Shown one piece after another: positions 17,701-26,485 of a stretch of DNA of 64,000 nt. The translations under genes and the position numbers were made by a program. The stretch is from Nocardia asteroides (GTDB taxonomy: Bacteria > Actinomycetota > Actinomycetes > Mycobacteriales > Mycobacteriaceae), in assembly GCF_021183625.1 (NCBI RefSeq), contig NZ_CP089214.1, forward strand, positions 4,774,001 through 4,838,000, given 5' to 3'. Within the stretch, counting starts at the first letter, position 1, and each line of letters opens with the position of its first letter. Under the pieces are notes generated by a model. The model had not been told where the DNA came from. It saw only the letters and a list, made by a program, of their open reading frames with translations, and did not search any database.

Positions 17701-18239
17701 ACTCCGGCAGGCTGGTCGCCGCGGTGACCGCGGACGGCTCCGGCGCCGCCATCGACCCGGCGCGGCTGCGCGACCAGCTGCCCGGCTACATGATCCCCGA
17801 GCACGTCGAAACGCTGGCCGAGATCCCGCTGACGCCGAACGGCAAGCTGGACCGCGCCGCCATCCGCCGCCTGCTGGCCGCGGGCGACCCGGCGGCCGCC
17901 ACCGCCTACGTGCACCCCGCCGACGAGGTGGAGGCCGCGCTGGCCTACATCACCGCGCAGGTGCTCGGGCTGGACCGGATCGGGGTGGAGACCGACTTCT
18001 TCGACGTCGGCGGCAACTCCATCCTCGCCACCACGCTCACCGCCAAGGTGCGCGGGCTGCTCGCGGTGGACGACTTCGGCGTCAGCGCGGTGCTGGAGGG
18101 CCGCACGGTGCGCCGCATCGCGCGCGGGCTGCTCGGCACCGAGGCACAGCCGGGGCGGCTGGCGCAGGTCGCCACCATCCTGCTCGAGCTCGCCGAGATC
18201 AGCCTTCCCGACTCCGCGAGCGTGGTGTGCAGCCGATGA
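14766..18239 (+). CDS. mbtB: Salicyl-azoline initiation synthetase ArCP-Cy-A-PCP (MbtB type)
   Basis: A 1157-aa synthetase. ATG 14766 is preceded by TAAGGAG (14755-14761), which decides against an in-frame start 30 bp upstream. Domains: aryl carrier protein (1-75; phosphopantetheine Ser in GMHSM near 34), heterocyclisation domain (about 95-540) with the cyclisation signature DMLAGDAQS in place of HHxxxDG, adenylation domain (about 560-1040; FTSGSTGEPKG near 698, GGTTET in place of YGPTE), and PCP (FFDVGGNSIL near 1080). Family members join salicylate to Ser, Thr or Cys and close an oxazoline or thiazoline ring. The manual specificity code DLYNLGLIHK is closest to the classical cyclising Cys code DLYNLSLIWK, so a thiazoline is possible although nocobactins have oxazole rings. 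The salicylate-activating enzyme must be encoded elsewhere. Confidence 0.9.
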   Translation: MLGKAELRDIVAADLGVAPEAVGFDDDLVSLGMHSMKLMRLAAGWRKRGYDIRSSALALEPTIAAWAALLAAGAPEVPAVTGPTAAASASAGSATAAGPAEFPLATMQHAYWMGRRGDQALGGVAAHLFVEFDGSGADPERLRRAVARLVRRHEMLRAQFLDAGTQRVLPEPLVPVFAALDLSAEPADRIEAELERVRQEKSHQRMDVAAGKVIDVALTVLPDGGHRLHLDVDMLAGDAQSYRRVLDDLATLYEADADALPPLGITFREYLAAKERTAGDTEADRAWWAERLPELPDIPALPVLPENERRDPARSVRLHHWFDAEARANLHANAHGNGVTAAVTLATVFGEVIARWSARQRFLLNVPLFAREQLHDEIDAVVGDFTNSVLVEIDASRVESVLARARGLQRELHTCAAHAEYEGLDVLRDLGRLRGAPVTPSVVFTSGLDLGELFSERVTRVFGKPVWIISQGPQVDLDAQVAELDGGLLVNWDLRRDALPDGIAETMFAEFRRILAALAAPGADWSQPLAIPLPAEQAAVRRAVNDTAEELGARTLHHAFFELAERHPQRTALLRAGGLTTGYGELAGQALAVARALADAGVRAGDTVAVLVPKGHRQLPAVLGVLAAGATYLPIGTDQPAARRDRILARAGVDVVITDGAAEPATRVTALDLTTALTGPALDAPLPATPDSTAYVLFTSGSTGEPKGVEVSHRAAANTVDAIARRFGIGAGDRHIGLSALNFDLSVYDIFAPLSVGGALACLDEATERDAQAWAALIAEAEVSVVNAAPGLLQMLADIAAPAQLRSIRLVLTGGDRVRTRLARRFRAAVPGLRFVGLGGTTETAIHSTVCEVTDDFPAHRDSVPYGTPLANVALRVVNQRGEDCPDLVPGELWIGGASVADGYRGDAERTADRFLEHEGLRWYRTGDLARYLPDGTVDFLGRADHQVKIRGYRVELGEVESALAGLPGAGEAIALVTDSGRLVAAVTADGSGAAIDPARLRDQLPGYMIPEHVETLAEIPLTPNGKLDRAAIRRLLAAGDPAAATAYVHPADEVEAALAYITAQVLGLDRIGVETDFFDVGGNSILATTLTAKVRGLLAVDDFGVSAVLEGRTVRRIARGLLGTEAQPGRLAQVATILLELAEISLPDSASVVCSR

Positions 18240-21200
18240 AATCCCTCGACGACCTGCAGGAGGCCATGCGGGCGCGGCTGGCCCAGGCCGGGCTGGACAC
18301 CCGCTCCGGACCGGTCGAGCGCCGTGACCCCGAGCGCGCCGCGCTCTCCTTCGGGCAGCGCTACGTCTGGGCGCACCAGCAGATCGCCCCGGAGAGCACC
18401 GCCTACAACCTGTGCCTCGCGCTCACCTTCGCCGGCGAGGTGGACGACGCCGCGCTGCGCGCCGCCTTCCTGGCGCTGCCGGAGCGGCACGAGGTGCTCC
18501 GCACCACCTACCACAACGACGAGCAGGGCGAGCCCTACCAGCGCATTCACGCCGAACTGCCGCCGCGGGTGCTGCTGGAGGACCACACCGGCCTCGACCG
18601 GGACGAGGCGGAGCGCAGGCTGGCCGCCGCGGTCGCCGCCGAGGCGCAGGACACCTTCGATCTCGGCGTCGAGTCCTCGCTGCGGCTGCGCTTCGTCCGG
18701 CTCGACCCGCGGACCCTGGTGGTGGTGCTGGTGATCCAGCACATCGCCTGGGACGGGATGACGCTGCCCGCGCTCTCCGCGGACGTCGAGCGGTTCTACG
18801 CGCAGGCGCGGGCGGGCGGCATCACCGTCGAGCCGCTGCGGCTACAGGTCGCCGACTTCGCGGAGTGGGAGCAGGAGCGGTTCCGTGACGGCACGCACGA
18901 GGCGGCGGCCGAATTCTGGGCGAGCCGGTTCGACGGCGAGGTGCCCGAGCTGGCGCTGCCGCACGACCGGCGGCCGGTCGCCGTCACCGAAACCGGTGCG
19001 CGGCTGGACCGCTCGCTCGGCACCGTGGCGGAGGCGGCGCTGCGCGCGCTGAGCTCCGAGCTCGAGGCGACCCCGTTCCAGGTGTTCCTCGCCGCCTACG
19101 CGGTCGCGCTGCGGCAGCTCACCGGGCAGCCGGACGTGGTGATCGGCACCACCGTGGCCAACCGCGAGGAATGGGGGATGGACGCGCTCATCGGCAACCT
19201 CAGCACCATGCTGCCGCTGCGCATCCGCGGCATCGACGGTGGCCGCGACTTCGGCGAATTCGTCGCGTACGTGCGCGCGGTGACCACGGAGGCGTTCCGG
19301 CACAAGCAGTTCCCGCAGGAGGAGATCGTCCGCGCGGTGAACCGGGCCACCGGCAATGTCGGCTCGAAGCTCTTCGACACCATGGTGCTCTTCCTGCACC
19401 AGCGCATCGACGGCCCGCGGCTGCCCGGCGTGCGGACCAGCTGGGAGCTGGCCGACCACGGCGCCTCGCTGCTGCCCGTCGCGGTGGAGGCGTTCATGCA
19501 CCCGGACCGGGTGGATGTGCAGATCACCTACCGCACCGACCTCTTCGACGCGGCGACCATCGGCAGGCTGCACGAGTACATCGACCACACCCTGGCGCGC
19601 GCGGCCGCCCGCACCCCGCTCGACGCCCTGCTCACGCTCGCCCCGGGTGATCGGGCGGCGCTGGCGGCGTGGTCGCGCTCGGAGCGGGTGCCGATCGTCG
19701 CGGAGACGGTCGACGCCATGATCCGGACCTCCGCGCTGGAGTACCCGGAGCGGACGGCGGTGGTGTTCGGCGAGATCGAGCTGAGCTACGCCGAGTTCGA
19801 CGCGCGGGTGAACGCGTTCGCGCGGCTGCTGCGCGAGCGCGGGGCGGGCGCGGGCGATCGGGTCGGGGTGTTCGCCGAGCGCAGCGAGCGGCTGCCGGTG
19901 ATCTTCGCCGCCATCCTGCGCACCGGCGCGGTGTACGTGCCGGTCGACCCGAGCTACCCGGCCGACCGGATCGCCTACATGCTGGCCGACGCCGAACCGG
20001 CGCTGCTCGTGCGCTCCGCGCCGCAGGCCGTCGCGGCGGGCTCGGTGCCGGTGCTCGACGTCGCCGACCCGGCCGTCGCCGCCCGGCTCGCCGAGCTCGA
20101 CACCGCGCCGCTGACCCCGGCCGAGCTGGACCGGCCGATCCACCCGCTGGACGCCTCGTACCTGCTCTACACCTCCGGCACCACCGGCCGCCCCAAGGGC
20201 GTGGTGACGCCGCACCGCGGCGTGGTGAACCACGTGCAGTGGATGCGCGACTACCTCGGCTTCGCCGAGGAGCGGATTCTGCAGAAGGCGCCGATCGGCT
20301 TCGACGTGTCGGTGTTCGAGCTGGTCAACGCGTTGTGCACCGGGTCGGCGACGGTGCTGCCGCCGCCGGAGTGGTGGCAGGCCGACGTGGAGGCGCTGGC
20401 CGGCATCATCGACCGGCACCGGATCACGCAGATCTCGCTGGTGCCGAGCGTGGTCCGGGCCTTCCTGGACGCCGGGCCGGACCCGGCGCGGCTGGCCTCC
20501 ATGCGCTTCGTGTACCTCGGCGGCGAGGCGGTGCCGCCGACGCTGGTGGCCGAGGCGAGCCGGGTGTTCGGCGGCCGGGTGCTCGGGCTGTACGGGCCGA
20601 CCGAGGCGTCGATGGACATCATGCACGAAAATTTCGCCGGTGCGCTGGCCCGGCCGGAGTGGTTCCGCTCGGCGCTCATCGGGCAGCCGGAGTGGAACTC
20701 CGACGTGCACGTGCTGGACGACCGGCTGCGGCCCGCGCCGATCGGGGTCAGCGGCGAGCTGTACCTGGCCGGGCCGCAGCTGGCGCAGGGGTACCACCAC
20801 CGGCCGGGGCTGAGCGCGGGGACCTTCGTCGCCTGCCCGTTCGCCGACGAGCCCGGCGCGCGGATGTACCGGACCGGCGACGTGGTGCGCTGGCATCCCA
20901 GCGGCAGCCTGGAGTACCTGGGCCGCGCCGACGACCAGGTGAAGATCCGCGGGCACCGGATCGAGCTGGGCGAGGTGGGGTCGGTGTTGCGCCAGGTGCC
21001 CGGCATCGGCTCGGCCGCCGCGGTGGCGCACCGCAGGGACGCCGATGTCGCGCTGGTCGCCTACTACGTGGCGGAGCCGGGGTCGGTGTATGCCGGTGGG
21101 GCGGCCGAGTCGCACGCCGGTGCGCTGCGCGCCGAGCTGGCTGTCCGGCTGCCGGAGTACATGATTCCGGCGGCGCTGGTGCGGCTGGAGGCACTGCCGC

Positions 21201-24200
21201 TCACCGCCAACGGCAAGCTCGACAAGCGCGCGCTTCCGGTGCCCGAGCTGGGTGCGGGCAGCGGCCGCGGGCGCGAGCTGCGCGGTGCCGCCGAGCAGGT
21301 GGTCGCCGCGGTCATGCGGCAGGTGCTCGGGATCGCCGAGGCGGTTCCGCTCGCCGCCGACGACGACTTCCTCGCGCTCGGCGGTGATTCCATCAGCGCC
21401 ATCCGGATGGCGTCGGCGCTGAAGAAGCGCGGGCTCGCCATCACCACCAGCGCGCTCTTCGAGGCGCGCGGCATCGCCGCCATCGCGGCCGCCACCGGGG
21501 TGGTCGCCGAGACCGGCGGGAACGCGCTGGTCGAGGTGGGGGACGGGACCGGGTGGATTCCGCTGCAGCCGATCGCCGCGCTGCTCACCGAGCAGTCGGC
21601 GGCGTACGCCGGGTACAGCCAGGCAACGGCCGTGGTTACCCCGGCCGACGCCGACCTGGAACGGCTCACCACCGCCTGGCACCGCGTCGTACGCGCGCAT
21701 CCGCTCCTCCGCGCCCGCCTCGCTTCCGCCTCGGCGGCGTCGGGGGACGCGGACTCGGTGGCCGCGATCGCCGGCCACCAAGCTGTGGCGCTCGCCTCGC
21801 CTTCGGATACCGACCCGCTCGGGTACCTGATCCCGCCCGCCGACACCGAGCTCCCGCCGGTTCTCGACATTCCGATTCCGGCCGGGGACTGGGACACCAC
21901 CGCGGGTCCGACCCTGCACGCCCGGCTCCGCACGCTCAGCGCCGATCTCGACCCGGCGGAAGGCCGGATGTCCGCCGCCGCCTGGGTGCACCCGGACGAC
22001 GGCGGCCCCGGCCGCCTGCTCCTGGTCCTGCACCACCTGGTGGTGGACGGCGTCTCCTGGCGCATCCTGCACGACGACCTGCGCACCGCCTGGCGGGGCG
22101 ACCCGGTCGACTCGGAAACCACCTCGGTGCGGAGCTGGAACACGGCGCTCCTGCGGCACGCGAGCAGTACCGCCGTCACCGCGCAACTCCCGTTCTGGCG
22201 CAGCGCGATCGAGCCGGAGCCACCACTCGGCTCCCGCCCCTACGACCCGGCCGTCGACCGGGTCGAGACGGTCCGCGAGGTCACCGCCGAGCTGGACACC
22301 GCCGACACCACCTTCCTCATGACCACAGCCGCGACGGCTTTCGGCTGCGACTTCCTCGACATCCAGGTCGCCGCGCTGACCGTCGCCACCGACCGCTTCC
22401 GCCGGGCCAGGGACCGCGGCACCGACACCCTGCGGCTCACCATGGAGCGCCACGGCCGCGCCGAATCCCTCTTCGCCGGCGCCGATCTGGCGAACACCGT
22501 CGGCTGGTTCACCACCACCTACCCGGTCGCGCTGCGGGCGGGCGGCGACATGGTCGACGCGGTGCGCGCGGTCAAGGAGCAGCTCCTCGCGGTGCCGGAG
22601 AGCGGCATCGGCTGGGGCCTGCTGCGCCGGCTCGACCCGGCGACCGGGGCAGAGCTGACCGGCCCCGAACCGCAGATCGCCTTCAACTACATGGGCCGCT
22701 TCGAGGTGCCGGCCACCGCGCGGGACTGGGACGCCGCGCCCGAGTTCGGCTACCTCGGCGGCCACGCCGACCCGGCCATGCCCGCCCCCGCACTGCTCGA
22801 CGTGAACACCGTCGCGCTCGTCGACGACGCGGGCCCCGCCCTGCGCGGCTCCTTCCGCTACGCCTCCGGCGCACTGACCGAGCCGGAGGCGGGCGAGCTC
22901 GCCGAGCTCTGGGCGGGCGCGCTGCGCGAACTGGCCACGGCGGTCCGCGCGGACCCGCGGCGCAGGCTCACCCCGAGCGACGTGCTCGCCGCCGAGGTCA
23001 GCCAGGCCGACCTGGACCGCTGGCAGGCCGGGTACGGCGATGTCGCCGACGTCTACCCGCTGGCCCCGCTGCAGGCCGGGCTGTACCTCACCGCCATCAG
23101 CACCGCGGGCCGGGACGCCTACACCGTGCAGACCACCATCGGGGTGCGCGGCCCGCTGGACGTCCCCCGGCTCGGCGCGGCGCTGAACCGGGTGCTCAAC
23201 CGCTACCCGAACCTCCGCGTCTCCTTCGCGGTCGCCGCGGCGGGCGAGCCGTACGCCGTCGTCGCCGAGCGGATGGAGTTCCCGGTCGGCGAGCTCGACC
23301 TCACCGCGAGGCCGGAGCTGATGGAGACCTTCCTCGACGCCGACCAGGCAGGCGTCTTCGATCTCGCCCGCGGCGCGCTCATGCGCGCCACCGTGGTGCA
23401 CCTGCCCGGCGACGAGCACACCCTGGTGCTCACCTCGCACCACATCCTCACCGACGGCTGGTCCGGGCAGCTGCTGCCGCGCGAGATCTTCGACGAGTAC
23501 GCCCGCCCCGGCATCGCCGAGCCGCTCGGCAACCCGGCCACCTTCGCCGAGTTCCTCGCCCTGACCAGGGAGCGCGAGGCCGCCACCGAGGCGGTGTGGG
23601 AGCGCTACCTGGAGCCGGTGCGGCCGTGCCTGGTCGCCCCGGCCCGGGTGCCGGGCGGGAGCGCGCCGGTCATGCACCGCTTCCCGGTCGAGCCGGAGGT
23701 CGCGGACGGGCTGGCGGCGCTGGCCGCCGAGGCGGGCAGCACGGTCAGCGTGCTGTGCCAGCTGGCCTGGTCGAGCGTGCTGCGCGAGATCACCGGCGAG
23801 CCGGGCACCGTCTTCGGCGAGGTGGTCTCCGGCCGCCCGGCCGACCTGGACGAGGTGGACCACGCCGTCGGCTGCTTCGTGAACACCGTCCCGGTCGCGG
23901 TCCGGCTGGACGGCGAACGCAGCTGGCGCGAGCTGCTCACCGGCATGCAGCGCAGCCGCATGGAGCTCATGGAGTACCAGCAGTACCGGCTGACCAGCGC
24001 GAACCGGACCGCGGGGGCGCGCAGGCTGTTCGACAGCATGTTCGTGTTCCAGTCCTACCCCTCCGGGCGCGACGAGCTGGTCCGGCTGCTCGCCGAGCGG
24101 CAGCTCGAGCTCGTCTCCTTCGAGGGCCGCGGCGCGACCGACAACGCGCTGCTCGTCATGGTCTTCCCGGCCGACCTGCTGTTCCCCGGCGAGCCGCTGC

Positions 24201-24379
24201 AGGTCGTCCTCTTCTACGCGGAGGACTCCTTCGACGCAGGCGACGCCGAGATCATCGAAACCGCGTACCGCAACACGCTGCGCGCCATCGCCAGCACGCC
24301 GGACCGGAGGGTTGCCGACACCGCGATCCTCGACGACGAGGACCGCGCGGTCCTGGTCATGCGACGGATGTGGCAGTGA
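18236..24379 (+). CDS. NRPS C-A-PCP-E-C with an extra C-terminal condensation domain
   Basis: A 2047-aa synthetase starting at ATG 18236 in an ATGA overlap with the previous stop. Domains: condensation (about 30-450; QHIAWDG near 163, catalytic His kept), adenylation (about 480-990; YTSGTTGRPKG, LYGPTEA, YRTGD), PCP (FLALGGDSISAIRM near 1047), epimerisation (about 1095-1560; HHLVVDGVSW near 1265 and FNYMGRF near 1483), and a terminal condensation domain (about 1595-2030; HHILTDGW near 1735). A condensation domain that follows E normally accepts a D-configured donor, but no A-PCP follows it here, so it must act on a carrier on another protein. The manual code DVFSYGLMDK is not one I can assign. 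Mycobactin's equivalent, MbtE, is only C-A-PCP. Confidence 0.92.
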   Translation: MKSLDDLQEAMRARLAQAGLDTRSGPVERRDPERAALSFGQRYVWAHQQIAPESTAYNLCLALTFAGEVDDAALRAAFLALPERHEVLRTTYHNDEQGEPYQRIHAELPPRVLLEDHTGLDRDEAERRLAAAVAAEAQDTFDLGVESSLRLRFVRLDPRTLVVVLVIQHIAWDGMTLPALSADVERFYAQARAGGITVEPLRLQVADFAEWEQERFRDGTHEAAAEFWASRFDGEVPELALPHDRRPVAVTETGARLDRSLGTVAEAALRALSSELEATPFQVFLAAYAVALRQLTGQPDVVIGTTVANREEWGMDALIGNLSTMLPLRIRGIDGGRDFGEFVAYVRAVTTEAFRHKQFPQEEIVRAVNRATGNVGSKLFDTMVLFLHQRIDGPRLPGVRTSWELADHGASLLPVAVEAFMHPDRVDVQITYRTDLFDAATIGRLHEYIDHTLARAAARTPLDALLTLAPGDRAALAAWSRSERVPIVAETVDAMIRTSALEYPERTAVVFGEIELSYAEFDARVNAFARLLRERGAGAGDRVGVFAERSERLPVIFAAILRTGAVYVPVDPSYPADRIAYMLADAEPALLVRSAPQAVAAGSVPVLDVADPAVAARLAELDTAPLTPAELDRPIHPLDASYLLYTSGTTGRPKGVVTPHRGVVNHVQWMRDYLGFAEERILQKAPIGFDVSVFELVNALCTGSATVLPPPEWWQADVEALAGIIDRHRITQISLVPSVVRAFLDAGPDPARLASMRFVYLGGEAVPPTLVAEASRVFGGRVLGLYGPTEASMDIMHENFAGALARPEWFRSALIGQPEWNSDVHVLDDRLRPAPIGVSGELYLAGPQLAQGYHHRPGLSAGTFVACPFADEPGARMYRTGDVVRWHPSGSLEYLGRADDQVKIRGHRIELGEVGSVLRQVPGIGSAAAVAHRRDADVALVAYYVAEPGSVYAGGAAESHAGALRAELAVRLPEYMIPAALVRLEALPLTANGKLDKRALPVPELGAGSGRGRELRGAAEQVVAAVMRQVLGIAEAVPLAADDDFLALGGDSISAIRMASALKKRGLAITTSALFEARGIAAIAAATGVVAETGGNALVEVGDGTGWIPLQPIAALLTEQSAAYAGYSQATAVVTPADADLERLTTAWHRVVRAHPLLRARLASASAASGDADSVAAIAGHQAVALASPSDTDPLGYLIPPADTELPPVLDIPIPAGDWDTTAGPTLHARLRTLSADLDPAEGRMSAAAWVHPDDGGPGRLLLVLHHLVVDGVSWRILHDDLRTAWRGDPVDSETTSVRSWNTALLRHASSTAVTAQLPFWRSAIEPEPPLGSRPYDPAVDRVETVREVTAELDTADTTFLMTTAATAFGCDFLDIQVAALTVATDRFRRARDRGTDTLRLTMERHGRAESLFAGADLANTVGWFTTTYPVALRAGGDMVDAVRAVKEQLLAVPESGIGWGLLRRLDPATGAELTGPEPQIAFNYMGRFEVPATARDWDAAPEFGYLGGHADPAMPAPALLDVNTVALVDDAGPALRGSFRYASGALTEPEAGELAELWAGALRELATAVRADPRRRLTPSDVLAAEVSQADLDRWQAGYGDVADVYPLAPLQAGLYLTAISTAGRDAYTVQTTIGVRGPLDVPRLGAALNRVLNRYPNLRVSFAVAAAGEPYAVVAERMEFPVGELDLTARPELMETFLDADQAGVFDLARGALMRATVVHLPGDEHTLVLTSHHILTDGWSGQLLPREIFDEYARPGIAEPLGNPATFAEFLALTREREAATEAVWERYLEPVRPCLVAPARVPGGSAPVMHRFPVEPEVADGLAALAAEAGSTVSVLCQLAWSSVLREITGEPGTVFGEVVSGRPADLDEVDHAVGCFVNTVPVAVRLDGERSWRELLTGMQRSRMELMEYQQYRLTSANRTAGARRLFDSMFVFQSYPSGRDELVRLLAERQLELVSFEGRGATDNALLVMVFPADLLFPGEPLQVVLFYAEDSFDAGDAEIIETAYRNTLRAIASTPDRRVADTAILDDEDRAVLVMRRMWQ

Positions 24380-24416
24380 CCGCACCGCAGGTGCTCCCCC
24401 GAGTAGGAGAAGACTG

Positions 24417-25172
24417 ATGGCCATCGCGCCGGGCTGGATCCGGAAGTTCCACAAGCCGCGCAGCGCGGACGCCACGCCGCTGGTGATCTGCCCGCACGCG
24501 GGCGGCGGAGCCGCCACCTACCGTCCGTTCTCCAAGGCGTTGAGCGCGAACTTCGACGTCGGGCTGCTGCAGTACCCGGGCAGGCAGGACCGCGGACACG
24601 AGCCGGTGGCGACGTCGATCGAGGAGCTCGCCGCGGGCGCCTTCGCCGAGTACCGCGGCTCGCCGCTGAACACCGGCGCCCCGCTCACCGTGTTCGGGCA
24701 CAGCATGGGCACCATGGTCGCCTTCGAGTTCACCCGGCTCGCCGAGCGGGCCGGGCTGCCGGTGCGGCTGCTCGGGGTCTCCGGGGCGGTGGCGCCCTGG
24801 CAGGTCGCGGAGATGCCCGCGCACCCCACCGAGGACGAGGAGCTGCTCGACCACCTGAGCGGGCTGGACGGCACCGGCGCCGAGGTGCTCGGCAACCGGG
24901 AGCTGATGCGGATGTCGCTGCCCGCGCTGAAGGCCGACTACGCCGCCTTCGACGCGTACACCTGCGACAAGGACGTCACCGTGAGCAGCCACATCCACGC
25001 CATGGGCGGCAGCGACGACGAGTTCGTCACCATCGGGCACCTCTACTCCTGGCAGCAGCACAGCGACCGGGAGATCGAGGTCTCGCTCTTCGACGGCGGC
25101 CACTTCTACCTGCACGACCACGTCGCCGATATCGCCGAGGCGCTCACCGCCGAACCGGGCGACTCGAGATGA
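24417..25172 (+). CDS. Type II thioesterase of the siderophore pathway
   Basis: A 251-aa alpha/beta-hydrolase of the external NRPS/PKS thioesterase class. The N-terminal CPHAGGGAATYRPF matches the family's opening motif, the nucleophile elbow is GHSMG (near 98), and the late GGHFYL holds the catalytic His. Such enzymes remove misprimed acyl groups from carrier domains; some also release product. AGGAGA lies 6 bp before ATG 24417. The stop overlaps the ketosynthase start (ATGA), so the two are coupled. None of the large synthetases carries an obvious terminal thioesterase, and a cyclising E-type end module could release the product instead. Confidence 0.9.
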   Translation: MAIAPGWIRKFHKPRSADATPLVICPHAGGGAATYRPFSKALSANFDVGLLQYPGRQDRGHEPVATSIEELAAGAFAEYRGSPLNTGAPLTVFGHSMGTMVAFEFTRLAERAGLPVRLLGVSGAVAPWQVAEMPAHPTEDEELLDHLSGLDGTGAEVLGNRELMRMSLPALKADYAAFDAYTCDKDVTVSSHIHAMGGSDDEFVTIGHLYSWQQHSDREIEVSLFDGGHFYLHDHVADIAEALTAEPGDSR

Positions 25173-26485
25173 CCGAGCACGATCCGGTCGTGGTGGCGGG
25201 CATGGCGGTCGAGGCGCCGGGCGGGGTGCGGACCCTCGGCGCCTACTGGGCCGCGCTCGCCGAAGCCCGCGACCTCACCGGCCCGTTCCCGCGCGACCGC
25301 GGCTGGCGGCTCGGCGAGCTGCTCCGGCTCGGCGAGCGCGAGGGCTGGGGGAGCGTCGCCGACGCGGGCGGGTTCCTGGACGACGCCGGTGATTTCGACG
25401 CCGGCTTCTTCGGGATCACCCCGCGCGAGGCGGTCGCCATGGACCCGCAGCAGCGGGTCGGGCTGCGGGTGGCGTGGCGGGCGCTGGAGAACGCCGGGAT
25501 CGACCCGGCGAGCCTGGCAGGCGCCGAGGTCGGCGTCTACATGGGCGCCTCGCACACCGACTACGGGCCGCACGCCGCCGAGGTCAACGACTACACCGGC
25601 TACCGGGCCACCGGCGCCGCCTACGGGGCGATCCCGGGCCGGATCTCGCACGCGCTCGGGCTCATCGGGCCGTCCATCCACACCGACACCGCCTGCGCGT
25701 CGTCGCTCACCGCGCTGCACCTGGCCGCGAACGCGATCCGCGCGGGGGAGTGCGAGCTGGCGCTGGCCGGTGCGGTCTGCGTGCTCGGCTCGCCCGCCGG
25801 GTTCTACGAGTTCTCCAAGGCCAACGCGCTCACCCCGGACGGCCGCTGCATGCCGTACTCGGCCGAGGCCAACGGCACGCTCTGGGGCGAGGGTGCGGGC
25901 GTGCTCGTGCTGGAGCGCGAATCCCGCGCCCGCGCGGAGGGGCACCGGGTCTACGGCCGGGTGCTCGCCACCCGGGTCAACCACAACGGCGCAGGCGCCC
26001 CGATCGCGGTGCCGAGCAGCGCCGCGCAGGAGCGGCTGATCCGGAAAACGGTGGCGGCGGCCGGGATTCCGGCGGAGTACATCGGCATGATCGAGGGCCA
26101 CGGCACCGGCACCGCCGTCGGCGACCCGCTGGAACTCGAGGCGCTCACCACCGTCTACGGCACCGCGGGCTCGGCCGATGACGGCCCGCTGCTCGGCTCG
26201 GTGAAGTCCAACGCCGGGCACGCGCAGGCCGCGGCGGGCATGCTCGGGCTGATCAAGGTGCTGCTCAGCGGCCTGCACGGCGCCATAGCGCCGACCCGCT
26301 ACGCCGACAACCCGACACCGGAGGTGGACTGGGACGCCACCGCCATGCGGCTCGCCGCCGAGCTCACCCCCTGGACCCCGATCGCGGGCGTCCGCTACGC
26401 CGCCGTCTCCTCGTTCGGGGTCGCGGGCACCAACGCGCACGCCATCGTGGCCATGCCTGCGCTCGAGGAGGACCCCCGTGGCTGA
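25169..26485 (+). CDS. mbtC: Stand-alone polyketide ketosynthase, MbtC type
   Basis: A 438-aa beta-ketoacyl synthase with all three catalytic elements: Cys in TACASSL (about residue 176), His in EGHGTGTAVGDPLE (about 312) and His in NAGHAQAAAG (about 350). Length matches MbtC (about 444 aa), which works with MbtD as one split PKS module. It would extend a carrier-bound acyl or peptidyl chain with malonate; in nocobactin-type compounds this step creates the beta-hydroxy acid. It overlaps the thioesterase (4 bp) and the next gene (8 bp), so one transcript is expected. Confidence 0.92.
   Translation: MTEHDPVVVAGMAVEAPGGVRTLGAYWAALAEARDLTGPFPRDRGWRLGELLRLGEREGWGSVADAGGFLDDAGDFDAGFFGITPREAVAMDPQQRVGLRVAWRALENAGIDPASLAGAEVGVYMGASHTDYGPHAAEVNDYTGYRATGAAYGAIPGRISHALGLIGPSIHTDTACASSLTALHLAANAIRAGECELALAGAVCVLGSPAGFYEFSKANALTPDGRCMPYSAEANGTLWGEGAGVLVLERESRARAEGHRVYGRVLATRVNHNGAGAPIAVPSSAAQERLIRKTVAAAGIPAEYIGMIEGHGTGTAVGDPLELEALTTVYGTAGSADDGPLLGSVKSNAGHAQAAAGMLGLIKVLLSGLHGAIAPTRYADNPTPEVDWDATAMRLAAELTPWTPIAGVRYAAVSSFGVAGTNAHAIVAMPALEEDPRG

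Noticed and set aside
18842..24517. A minus-strand open frame of 1891 codons opposite the C-A-PCP-E-C synthetase
   Set aside because: It is antisense to a clearly coding NRPS, has Arg/Gly/Val/His-rich composition and no domain; such frames are common in very GC-rich DNA.
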